Made by a program: the position numbers and the translations under genes | The notes under the pieces: generated by a model | The model's input: only the letters and a program-made list of their open reading frames with translations | Databases searched by the model: none | What the model was told of the DNA's origin: nothing | Assembly (NCBI GenBank): GCA_037893245.1 | Contig: JBAIAA010000413.1 | Coordinates: 1,116,001 to 1,180,000, forward strand | Length of the DNA stretch: 64,000 nucleotides | Direction of reading: 5' to 3' | Source: Crossaster papposus | Lineage: Eukaryota > Echinodermata > Asteroidea > Velatida > Solasteridae | Part shown: positions 38,601 to 51,966 of the stretch, piece by piece | Layout: every line of letters begins with the position of its first letter | How positions within the stretch are numbered: position 1 is the first letter of the stretch

Positions 38601-41600
38601 ACACACCTCCCGAAAAGTGATACTTCCCGAGCCTGCAAGCAGCCATTTTACAAATGGCATCCCTCCACGTTCTAGGGCAATTAGGACCCATTTTTCAACC
38701 GTAATTTTGTCAAGTCTGCCCTCGGATTGAAGCTCAAAAACCAGGGAGTTGATCCAATGCTATATTTACACAATCCCACCATTTCTTTCACCAAACGGCA
38801 TCCGTTTTCAAAAGAAATTGTGGGGGCACTTTTAATGCAAATGAGCTAGCGTAGAAATGTTCCTTACAATTAGGGTGGTGCACCCTATAGGGTGCACCTG
38901 CCTAATTCAAGTCCCATTGAAAACAGTGTAAAATCAACAATGTTCACGACCAAGTTTCTTGCACACCGACATCACTGGGGTTTCTCAAACAACAATCAGA
39001 TTATTGTCTTGGTCTTTATCATTCCATTTCTTTTCAATGTTTAGTAGGTTAGCCAATTACATTTTTTAATATTCACACCGAAAGAAACACACCTCCCGAA
39101 AAGTGATACTTCCCGAGCCTGCAAGCAGCCATTTTACAAATGGCATCCCTCCACGTTCTAGGGCAATTAGGACCCATTTTTCAACCGTAATTTTGTCAAG
39201 TCTGCCCTCAGATTGAAGCTCAAAAACCAGGGAGTTGATCCTATGCTATATTTACACAATCCCACCATTTCTTTCACCAAACGGCATCCGTTTTCAAAAG
39301 AAATTGTGGGGGCACTTTTAATGCAAATGAGCTAGCGTAGAAATGTTCCTTACAATTAGGGTGGTGCACCCTATAGGGTGCACCTGCCTAATTCAAGTCC
39401 CATTGAAAACAGTGTAAAATCAACAATGTTCACGACCAAGTTTCTTGCACACCGACATCACTGGGGTTTCTCAAACAACAATCAGATTATTGTCTTGGTC
39501 GTTATCTTTCCATTTCTTTTCAATTTTTAGTAGGTTAGCCAATTACATTTTTTAATATTCACACCGAAAGAAACACACCTCCCGAAAAGTGATACTTCCC
39601 GAGCCTGCAAGCAGCCATTTTACAAATGGCATCCCTCCACGTTCTAGGGCAATTAGGACCCATTTTTCAACCGTAATTTTGTCAAGTCTGCCCTCGGATT
39701 GAAGCTCAAAAACCAGGGAGTTGATCCAATGCTATATTTACACAATCCCACCATTTCTTTCACCAAACGGCATCCGTTTTCAAAAGAAATTGTGGGGGCA
39801 CTTTTAATGCAAATGAGCTAGCGTAGAAATGTTCCTTACAATTAGGGTGGTGCACCCTATAGGGTGCACCTGCCTAATTCAAGTCCAATTGAAAAGAGTG
39901 TAAAATCAACAATGTTCACGACCAAGTTTCTTGCACACCGACATCACTGGGGTTTCTCAAACAACAATCAGATTATTGTCTTGGTCTTTATCTTTCCATT
40001 TCTTTTCAATTTTTAGTAGGTTAGCCAATTACATTTTTTAATATTCACACCGAAAGAAACACACCTCCCGAAAAGTGATACTTCCCGAGCCTGCAAGCAG
40101 CCATTTTACAAATGGCATCCCTCCACGTTCTAGGGCAATTAGGACCCATTTTTCAACCGTAATTTTGTCAAGTCTGCCCTCGGATTGAAGCTCAAAAACC
40201 AGGGAGTTGATCCAATGCTATATTTACACAATCCCACCATTTCTTTCACCAAACGGCATCCGTTTTCAAAAGAAATTGTGGGGGCACTTTTAATGCAAAT
40301 GAGCTAGCGTAGAAATGTTCCTTACAATTAGGGTGGTGCACCCTATAGGGTGCACCTGCCTAATTCAAGTCCCATTGAAAACAGTGTAAAATCAACAATG
40401 TTCACGACCAAGTTTCTTGCACACCGACATCACTGGGGTTTCTCAAACAACAATCAGATTATTGTCTTGGTCGTTATCTTTCCATTTCTTTTCAATTTTT
40501 AGTAGGTTAGCCAATTACATTTTTTAATATTCACACCGAAAGAAACACACCTCCCGAAAAGTGATACTTCCCGAGCCTGCAAGCAGCCATTTTACAAATG
40601 GCATCCCTCCACGTTCTAGGGCAATTAGGACCCATTTTTCAACCGTAATTTTGTCAAGTCTGCCCTCGGATTGAAGCTCAAAAACCAGGGAGTTGATCCA
40701 ATGCTATATTTACACAATCCCACCATTTCTTTCACCAAACGGCATCCGTTTTCAAAAGAAATTGTGGGGGCACTTTTAATGCAAATGAGCTAGCGTAGAA
40801 ATGTTCCTTACAATTAGGGTGGTGCACCCTATAGGGTGCACCTGCCTAATTCAAGTCCAATTGAAAAGAGTGTAAAATCAACAATGTTCACGACCAAGTT
40901 TCTTGCACACCGACATCACTGGGGTTTCTCAAACAACAATCAGATTATTGTCTTGGTCTTTATCTTTCCATTTCTTTTCAATTTTTAGTAGGTTAGCCAA
41001 TTACATTTTTTAATATTCACACCGAAAGAAACACACCTCCCGAAAAGTGATACTTCCCGAGCCTGCAAGCAGCCATTTTACAAATGGCATCCCTCCACGT
41101 TCTAGGGCAATTAGGACCCATTTTTCAACCGTAATTTTGTCAAGTCTGCCCTCGGATTGAAGCTCAAAAACCAGGGAGTTGATCCAATGCTATATTTACA
41201 CAATCCCACCATTTCTTTCACCAAACGGCATCCGTTTTCAAAAGAAATTGTGGGGGCACTTTTAATGCAAATGAGCTAGCGTAGAAATGTTCCTTACAAT
41301 TAGGGTGGTGCACCCTATAGGGTGCACCTGCCTAATTCAAGTCCAATTGAAAAGAGTGTAAAATCAACAATGTTCACGACCAAGTTTCTTGCACACCGAC
41401 ATCACTGGGGTTTCTCAAACAACAATCAGATTATTGTCTTGGTCTTTATCTTTCCATTTCTTTTCAATTTTTAGTAGGTTAGCCAATTACATTTTTTAAT
41501 ATTCACACCGAAAGAAACACACCTCCCGAAAAGTGATACTTCCCGAGCCTGCAAGCAGCCATTTTACAAATGGCATCCCTCCACGTTCTAGGGCAATTAG

Positions 41601-44600
41601 GACCCATTTTTCAACCGTAATTTTGTCAAGTCTGCCCTCGGATTGAAGCTCAAAAACCAGGGAGTTGATCCAATGCTATATTTACACAATCCCACCATTT
41701 CTTTCACCAAACGGCATCCGTTTTCAAAAGAAATTGTGGGGGCACTTTTAATGCAAATGAGCTAGCGTAGAAATGTTCCTTACAATTAGGGTGGTGCACC
41801 CTATAGGGTGCACCTGCCTAATTCAAGTCCCATTGAAAACAGTGTAAAATCAACAATGTTCACGACCAAGTTTCTTGCACACCGACATCACTGGGGTTTC
41901 TCAAACAACAATCAGATTATTGTCTTGGTCTTTATCTTTCCATTTCTTTTCAATTTTTAGTAGGTTAGCCAATTACATTTTTTAATATTCACACCGAAAG
42001 AAACACACCTCCCGAAAAGTGATACTTCCCGAGCCTGCAAGCAGCCATTTTACAAATGGCATCCCTCCACGTTCTAGGGCAATTAGGACCCATTTTTCAA
42101 CCGTAATTTTGTCAAGTCTGCCCTTGGATTGAAGCTCAAAAACCAGGGAGTTGATCCTATGCTATATTTACACAATCCCACCATTTCTTTCACCAAACGG
42201 CATCCGTTTTCAAAAGAAATTGTGGGGGCACTTTTAATGCAAATGAGCTAGCGTAGAAATGTTCCTTACAATTAGGGTGGTGCACCCTATAGGGTGCACC
42301 TGCCTAATTCAAGTCCAATTGAAAAGAGTGTAAAATCAACAATGTTCACGACCAAGTTTCTTGCACACCGACATCACTGGGGCTTCTCAAACAACAATCA
42401 GATTATTGTCTTGGTCTTTATCTTTCCATTTCTTTTCAATTTTTAGTAGGTTAGCCAATTACATTTTTTAATATTCACACCGAAAGAAACACACCTCCCG
42501 AAAAGTGATACTTCCCGAGCCTGCAAGCAGCCATTTTACAAATGGCATCCCTCCACGTTCTAGGGCAATTAGGACCCATTTTTCAACCGTAATTTTGTCA
42601 AGTCTGCCCTCGGATTGAAGCTCAAAAACCAGGGAGTTGATCCAATGCTATATTTACACAATCCCACCATTTCTTTCACCAAACGGCATCCGTTTTCAAA
42701 AGAAATTGTGGGGGCACTTTTAATGCAAATGAGCTAGCGTAGAAATGTTCCTTACAATTAGGGTGGTGCACCCTATAGGGTGCACCTGCCTAATTCAAGT
42801 CCCATTGAAAACAGTGTAAAATCAACAATGTTCACGACCAAGTTTCTTGCACACCGACATCACTGGGGTTTCTCAAACAACAATCAGATTATTGTCTTGG
42901 TCTTTATCTTTCCATTTCTTTTCAATTTTTAGTAGGTTAGCCAATTACATTTTTTAATATTCACACCGAAAGAAACACACCTCCCGAAAAGTGATACTTC
43001 CCGAGCCTGCAAGCAGCCATTTTACAAATGGCATCCCTCCACGTTCTAGGGCAATTAGGACCCATTTTTCAACCGTAATTTTGTCAAGTCTGCCCTCGGA
43101 TTGAAGCTCAAAAACCAGGGAGTTGATCCAATGCTATATTTACACAATCCCACCATTTCTTTCACCAAACGGCATCCGTTTTCTAAAGAAATTGTGGGGG
43201 CACTTTTAATGCAAATGAGCTAGCGTAGAAATGTTCCTTACAATTAGGGTGGTGCACCCTATAGGGTGCACCTGCCTAATTCAAGTCCCATTGAAAACAG
43301 TGTAAAATCAACAATGTTCACGACCAAGTTTCTTGCACACCGACATCACTGGGGTTTCTCAAACAACAATCAGATTATTGTCTTGGTCTTTATCTTTCCA
43401 TTTCTTTTCAATTTTTAGTAGGTTAGCCAATTACATTTTTTAATATTCACACCGAAAGAAACACACCTCCCGAAAAGTGATACTTCCCGAGCCTGCAAGC
43501 AGCCATTTTACAAATGGCATCCCTCCACGTTCTAGGGCAATTAGGACCCATTTTTCAACCGTAATTTTGTCAAGTCTGCCCTCAGATTGAAGCTCAAAAA
43601 CCAGGGAGTTGATCCTATGCTATATTTACACAATCCCACCATTTCTTTCACCAAACGGCATCCGTTTTCAAAAGAAATTGTGGGGGCACTTTTAATGCAA
43701 ATGCGCTAGCGTAGAAATGTTCCTTACAATTAGGGTGGTGCACCCTATAGGGTGCACCTGCCTAATTCAAGTCCCATTGAAAACAGTGTAAAATCAACAA
43801 TGTTCACGACCAAGTTTCTTGCACACCGACATCACTGGGGTTTCTCAAACAACAATCAGATTATTGTCTTGGTCTTTATCTTTCCATTTCTTTTCAATTT
43901 TTAGTAGGTTAGCCAATTACATTTTTTAATATTCACACCGAAAGAAACACACCTCCCGAAAAGTGATACTTCCCGAGCCTGCAAGCAGCCATTTTACAAA
44001 TGGCATCCCTCCACGTTCTAGGGCAATTAGGACCCATTTTTCAACCGTAATTTTGTCAAGTCTGCCCTTGGATTGAAGCTCAAAAACCAGGGAGTTGATC
44101 CTATGCTATATTTACACAATCCCACCATTTCTTTCACCAAACGGCATCCGTTTTCAAAAGAAATTGTGGGGGCACTTTTAATGCAAATGAGCTAGCGTAG
44201 AAATGTTCCTTACAATTAGGGTGGTGCACCCTATAGGGTGCACCTGCCTAATTCAAGTCCAATTGAAAAGAGTGTAAAATCAACAATGTTCACGACCAAG
44301 TTTCTTGCACACCGACATCACTGGGGTTTCTCAAACAACAATCAGATTATTGTCTTGGTCTTTATCTTTCCATTTCTTTTCAATTTTTAGTAGGTTAGCC
44401 AATTACATTTTTTAATATTCACACCGAAAGAAACACACCTCCCGAAAAGTGATACTTCCCGAGCCTGCAAGCAGCCATTTTACAAATGGCATCCCTCCAC
44501 GTTCTAGGGCAATTAGGACCCATTTTTCAACCGTAATTTTGTCAAGTCTGCCCTCGGATTGAAGCTCAAAAACCAGGGAGTTGATCCTATGCTATATTTA

Positions 44601-47359
44601 CACAATCCCACCATTTCTTTCACCAAACGGCATCCGTTTTAAAAAGAAATTGTGGGGGCACTTTTAATGCAAATGAGCTAGCGTAGAAATGTTCCTTACA
44701 ATTAGGGTGGTGCACCCTATAGGGTGCACCTGCCTAATTCAAGTCCCATTGAAAACAGTGTAAAATCAACAATGTTCACGACCAAGTTTCTTGCACACCG
44801 ACATCACTGGGGTTTCTCAAACAACAATCAGATTATTGTCTTGGTCTTTATCTTTCCATTTCTTTTCAATTTTTAGTAGGTTAGCCAATTACATTTTTTA
44901 ATATTCACACCGAAAGAAACACACCTCCCGAAAAGTGATACTTCCCGAGCCTGCAAGCAGCCATTTTACAAATGGCATCCCTCCACGTTCTAGGGCAATT
45001 AGGACCCATTTTTCAACCGTAATTTTGTCAATTCTGCCCTCAGATTGAAGCTCAAAAACCAGGGAGTTGATCCTATGCTATATTTACACAATCCCACCAT
45101 TTCTTTCACCAAACGGCATCCGTTTTCAAAAGAAATTGTGGGGGCACTTTTAATGCAAATGAGCTAGCGTAGAAATGTTTCTTACAATTAGGGTGGTGCA
45201 CCCTATAGGGTGCACCTGCCTAATTCAAGTCCCATTGAAAAGAGTGTAAAATCAACAATGTTCACGACCAAGTTTCTTGCACACCGACATCACTGGGGTT
45301 TCTCAAACAACAATTAGATTATTGTCTTGGTCTTTATCTTTCCATTTCTTTTCAATTTTTAGTAGGTTAGCCAATTACATTTTTTAATATTCACACCGAA
45401 AGAAACACACCTCCCGAAAAGTGATACTTCCCGAGCCTGCAAGCAGCCATTTTACAAATGGCATCCCTCCACGTTCTAGGGCAATTAGGACCCATTTTTC
45501 AACCGTAATTTTGTCAAGTCTGCCCTCAGATTGAAGCTCAAAAACCAGGGAGTTGATCCTATGCTATATTTACACAATCCCACCATTTCTTTCACCAAAC
45601 GGCATCCGTTTTCAAAAGAAATTGTGGGGGCACTTTTAATGCAAATGAGCTAGCGTAGAAATGTTCCTTACAATTAGGGTGGTGCACCCTATAGGGTGCA
45701 CCTGCCTAATTCAAGTCCCATTGAAAACAGTGTAAAATCAACAATGTTCACGACCAAGTTTCTTGCACACCGACATCACTGGGGTTTCTCAAACAACAAT
45801 CAGATTATTGTCTTGGTCTTTATCTTTCCATTTCTTTTCAATTTTTAGTAGGTTAGCCAATTACATTTTTTAATATTCACACCGAAAGAAACACACCTCC
45901 CGAAAAGTGATACTTCCCGAGCCTGCAAGCAGCCATTTTACAAATGGCATCCCTCCACGTTCTAGGGCAATTAGGACCCATTTTTCAACCGTAATTTTGT
46001 CAAGTCTGCCCTCGGATTGAAGCTCAAAAACCAGGGAGTTGATCCTATGCTATATTTACACAATCCCACCATTTCTTTCACCAAACGGCATCCGTTTTCA
46101 AAAGAAATTGTGGGGGCACTTTTAATGCAAATGAGCTAGCGTAGAAATGTTCCTTACAATTAGGGTGGTGCACCCTATAGGGTGCACCTGCCTAATTCAA
46201 GTCCCATTGAAAACAGTGTAAAATCAACAATGTTCACGACCAAGTTTCTTGCACACCGACATCACTGGGGTTTCTCAAACAACAATCAGATTATTGTCTT
46301 GGTCTTTATCTTTCCATTTCTTTTCAATTTTTAGTAGGTTAGCCAATTACATTTTTTAATATTCACACCGAAAGAAACACACCTCCCGAAAAGTGATACT
46401 TCCCGAGCCTGCAAGCAGCCATTTTACAAATGGCATCCCTCCACGTTCTAGGGCAATTAGGACCCATTTTTCAACCGTAATTTTGTCAAGTCTGCCCTCG
46501 GATTGAAGCTCAAAAACCAGGGAGTTGATCCAATGCTATATTTACACAATCCCACCATTTCTTTCACCAAACGGCATCCGTTTTCAAAAGAAATTGTGGG
46601 GGCACTTTTAATGCAAATGAGCTAGCGTAGAAATGTTCCTTACAATTAGGGTGGTGCACCCTATAGGGTGCACCTGCCTAATTCAAGTCCCATTGAAAAG
46701 AGTGTAAAATCAACAATGTTCACGACCAAGTTTCTTGCACACCGACATCACTGGGGTTTCTCAAACAACAATCAGATTATTGTCTTGGTCTTTATCTTTC
46801 CATTTCTTTTCAATTTTTAGTAGGTTAGCCAATTACATTTTTTAATATTCACACCGAAAGAAACACACCTCCCGAAAAGTGATACTTCCCGAGCCTGCAA
46901 GCAGCCATTTTACAAATGGCATCCCTCCACGTTCTAGGGCAATTAGGACCCATTTTTCAACCGTAATTTTGTCAAGTCTGCCCTCGGATTGAAGCTCAAA
47001 AACCAGGGAGTTGATCCTATGCTATATTTACACAATCCCACCATTTCTTTCACCAAACGGCATCCGTTTTCAAAAGAAATTGTGGGGGCACTTTTAATGC
47101 AAATGAGCTAGCGTAGAAATGTTCCTTACAATTAGGGTGGTGCACCCTATAGGGTGCACCTGCCTAATTCAAGTCCCATTGAAAACAGTGTAAAATCAAC
47201 AATGTTCACGACCAAGTTTCTTGCACACCGACATCACTGGGGTTTCTCAAACAACAATCAGATTATTGTCTTGGTCTTTATCTTTCCATTTCTTTTCAAT
47301 TTTTAGTAGGTTAGCCAATTACATTTTTTAATATTCACACCGAAAGAAACACACCTCCC

Positions 47360-47366
47360 GAAAAAG
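47360..47366 (+). other. 1-bp insertion in satellite unit 98
   Basis: CGAAAAAGTG has five As where other units have four. It is a private change in a homopolymer. Confidence 0.8.
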
Positions 47367-49050
47367 TGATACTTCCCGAGCCTGCAAGCAGCCATTTTAC
47401 AAATGGCATCCCTCCACGTTCTAGGGCAATTAGGACCCATTTTTCAACCGTAATTTTGTCAAGTCTGCCCTCGGATTGAAGCTCAAAAACCAGGGAGTTG
47501 ATCCAATGCTATATTTACACAATCCCACCATTTCTTTCACCAAACGGCATCCGTTTTCAAAAGAAATTGTGGGGGCACTTTTAATGCAAATGAGCTAGCG
47601 TAGAAATGTTCCTTACAATTAGGGTGGTGCACCCTATAGGGTGCACCTGCCTAATTCAAGTCCCATTGAAAACAGTGTAAAATCAACAATGTTCACGACC
47701 AAGTTTCTTGCACACCGACATCACTGGGGTTTCTCAAACAACAATCAGATTATTGTCTTGGTCTTTATCTTTCCATTTCTTTTCAATTTTTAGTAGGTTA
47801 GCCAATTACATTTTTTAATATTCACACCGAAAGAAACACACCTCCCGAAAAGTGATACTTCCCGAGCCTGCAAGCAGCCATTTTACAAATGGCATCCCTC
47901 CACGTTCTAGGGCAATTAGGACCCATTTTTCAACCGTAATTTTGTCAAGTCTGCCCTCGGATTGAAGCTCAAAAACCAGGGAGTTGATCCTATGCTATAT
48001 TTACACAATCCCACCATTTCTTTCACCAAACGGCATCCGTTTTCAAAAGAAATTGTGGGGGCACTTTTAATGCAAATGAGCTAGCGTAGAAATGTTCCTT
48101 ACAATTAGGGTGGTGCACCCTATAGGGTGCACCTGCCTAATTCAAGTCCCATTGAAAACAGTGTAAAATCAACAATGTTCACGACCAAGTTTCTTGCACA
48201 CCGACATCACTGGGGTTTCTCAAACAACAATCAGATTATTGTCTTGGTCTTTATCTTTCCATTTCTTTTCAATTTTTAGTAGGTTAGCCAATTACATTTT
48301 TTAATATTCACACCGAAAGAAACACACCTCCCGAAAAGTGATACTTCCCGAGCCTGCAAGCAGCCATTTTACAAATGGCATCCCTCCACGTTCTAGGGCA
48401 ATTAGGACCCATTTTTCAACCGTAATTTTGTCAAGTCTGCCCTCGGATTGAAGCTCAAAAACCAGGGAGTTGATCCAATGCTATATTTACACAATCCCAC
48501 CATTTCTTTCACCAAACGGCATCCGTTTTCAAAAGAAATTGTGGGGGCACTTTTAATGCAAATGAGCTAGCGTAGAAATGTTCCTTACAATTAGGGTGGT
48601 GCACCCTATAGGGTGCACCTGCCTAATTCAAGTCCAATTGAAAAGAGTGTAAAATCAACAATGTTCACGACCAAGTTTCTTGCACACCGACATCACTGGG
48701 GTTTCTCAAACAACAATCAGATTATTGTCTTGGTCTTTATCTTTCCATTTCTTTTCAATTTTTAGTAGGTTAGCCAATTACATTTTTTAATATTCACACC
48801 GAAAGAAACACACCTCCCGAAAAGTGATACTTCCCGAGCCTGCAAGCAGCCATTTTACAAATGGCATCCCTCCACGTTCTAGGGCAATTAGGACCCATTT
48901 TTCAACCGTAATTTTGTCAAGTCTGCCCTCAGATTGAAGCTCAAAAACCAGGGAGTTGATCCTATGCTATATTTACACAATCCCACCATTTCTTTCACCA
49001 AACGGCATCCGTTTTCAAAAGAAATTGTGGGGGCACTTTTAATGCAAATG

Positions 49051-51966
49051 CGCTAGCGTAGAAATGTTCCTTACAATTAGGGTGGTGCACCCTATAGGGT
49101 GCACCTGCCTAATTCAAGTCCCATTGAAAACAGTGTAAAATCAACAATGTTCACGACCAAGTTTCTTGCACACCGACATCACTGGGGTTTCTCAAACAAC
49201 AATCAGATTATTGTCTTGGTCTTTATCTTTCCATTTCTTTTCAATTTTTAGTAGGTTAGCCAATTACATTTTTTAATATTCACACCGAAAGAAACACACC
49301 TCCCGAAAAGGGATACTTCCCGAGCCTGCAAGCAGCCATTTTACAAATGGCATCCCTCCACGTTCTAGGGCAATTAGGACCCATTTTTCAACCGTAATTT
49401 TGTCAAGTCTGCCCTCAGATTGAAGCTCAAAAACCAGGGAGTTGATCCTATGCTATATTTACACAATCCCACCATTTCTTTCACCAAACGGCATCCGTTT
49501 TCAAAAGAAATTGTGGGGGCACTTTTAATGCAAATGAGCTAGCGTAGAAATGTTCCTTACAATTAGGGTGGTGCACCCTATAGGGTGCACCTGCCTAATT
49601 CAAGTCCCATTGAAAACAGTGTAAAATCAACAATGTTCACGACCAAGTTTCTTGCACACCGACATCACTGGGGTTTCTCAAACAACAATCAGATTATTGT
49701 CTTGGTCTTTATCTTTCCATTTCTTTTCAATTTTTAGTAGGTTAGCCAATTACATTTTTTAATATTCACACCGAAAGAAACACACCTCCCGAAAAGTGAT
49801 ACTTCCCGAGCCTGCAAGCAGCCATTTTACAAATGGCATCCCTCCACGTTCTAGGGCAATTAGGACCCATTTTTCAACCGTAATTTTGTCAAGTCTGCCC
49901 TCAGATTGAAGCTCAAAAACCAGGGAGTTGATCCTATGCTATATTTACACAATCCCACCATTTCTTTCACCAAACGGCATCCGTTTTCAAAAGAAATTGT
50001 GGGGGCACTTTTAATGCAAATGAGCTAGCGTAGAAATGTTCCTTACAATTAGGGTGATGCACCCTATAGGGTGCAACTGCCTAATTCAAGTCCAATTGAA
50101 AAGAGTGTAAAATCAACAATGTTCACGACCAAGTTTCTTGCACACCGACATCACTGGGGTTTCTCAAACAACAATCAGATTATTGTCTTGGTCTTTATCT
50201 TTCCATTTCTTTTCAATTTTTAGTAGGTTAGCCAATTACATTTTTTAATATTCACACCGAAAGAAACACACCTCCCGAAAAGTGATACTTCCCGAGCCTG
50301 CAAGCAGCCATTTTACAAATGGCATCCCTCCACGTTCTAGGGCAATTAGGACCCATTTTTCAACCGTAATTTTGTCAAGTCTGCCCTCGGATTGAAGCTC
50401 AAAAACCAGGGAGTTGATCCAATGCTATATTTACACAATCCCACCATTTCTTTCACCAAACGGCATCCGTTTTCAAAAGAAATTGTGGGGGCACTTTTAA
50501 TGCAAATGAGCTAGCGTAGAAATGTTCCTTACAATTAGGGTGGTGCACCCTATAGGGTGCACCTGCCTAATTCAAGTCCCATTGAAAACAGTGTAAAATC
50601 AACAATGTTCACGACCAAGTTTCTTGCACACCGACATCACTGGGGTTTCTCAAACAACAATCAGATTATTGTCTTGGTCTTTATCTTTCCATTTCTTTTC
50701 AATTTTTAGTAGGTTAGCCAATTACATTTTTTAATATTCACACCGAAAGAAACACACCTCCCGAAAAGTGATACTTCCCGAGCCTGCAAGCAGCCATTTT
50801 ACAAATGGCATCCCTCCACGTTCTAGGGCAATTAGGACCCATTTTTCAACCGTAATTTTGTCAAGTCTGCCCTCGGATTGAAGCTCAAAAACCAGGGAGT
50901 TGATCCAATGCTATATTTACACAATCCCACCATTTCTTTCACCAAACGGCATCCGTTTTCAAAAGAAATTGTGGGGGCACTTTTAATGCAAATGAGCTAG
51001 CGTAGAAATGTTCCTTACAATTAGGGTGGTGCACCCTATAGGGTGCACCTGCCTAATTCAAGTCCCATTGAAAACAGTGTAAAATCAACAATGTTCACGA
51101 CCAAGTTTCTTGCACACCGACATCACTGGGGTTTCTCAAACAACAATCAGATTATTGTCTTGGTCTTTATCTTTCCATTTCTTTTCAATTTTTAGTAGGT
51201 TAGCCAATTACATTTTTTAATATTCACACCGAAAGAAACACACCTCCCGAAAAGTGATACTTCCCGAGCCTGCAAGCAGCCATTTTACAAATGGCATCCC
51301 TCCACGTTCTAGGGCAATTAGGACCCATTTTTCAACCGTAATTTTGTCAAGTCTGCCCTCGGATTGAAGCTCAAAAACCAGGGAGTTGATCCAATGCTAT
51401 ATTTACACAATCCCACCATTTCTTTCACCAAACGGCATCCGTTTTCAAAAGAAATTGTGGGGGCACTTTTAATGCAAATGAGCTAGCGTAGAAATGTTCC
51501 TTACAATTAGGGTGGTGCACCCTATAGGGTGCACCTGCCTAATTCAAGTCCAATTGAAAAGAGTGTAAAATCAACAATGTTCACGACCAAGTTTCTTGCA
51601 CACCGACATCACTGGGGTTTCTCAAACAACAATCAGATTATTGTCTTGGTCTTTATCTTTCCATTTCTTTTCAATTTTTAGTAGGTTAGCCAATTACATT
51701 TTTTAATATTCACACCGAAAGAAACACACCTCCCGAAAAGTGATACTTCCCGAGCCTGCAAGCAGCCATTTTACAAATGGCATCCCTCCACGTTCTAGGG
51801 CAATTAGGACCCATTTTTCAACCGTAATTTTGTCAAGTCTGCCCTCGGATTGAAGCTCAAAAACCAGGGAGTTGATCCAATGCTATATTTACACAATCCC
51901 ACCATTTCTTTCACCAAACGGCATCCGTTTTCAAAAGAAATTGTGGGGGCACTTTTAATGCAAATG
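49051..51966 (+). repeat. Six-unit higher-order block, copy 1
   Basis: The block begins at the GCGCTAG variant in unit 101. It includes the T to G change giving AAGGGATAC at 49311 in unit 102, and the double palindrome change at 50057 and 50077 in unit 103. Each recurs 2916 bp (6 x 486) downstream. Unit 101 is of the A/T haplotype while its counterpart unit 107 is G/A, so the exchange point lies between unit positions 156 and 244. Confidence 0.85.
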
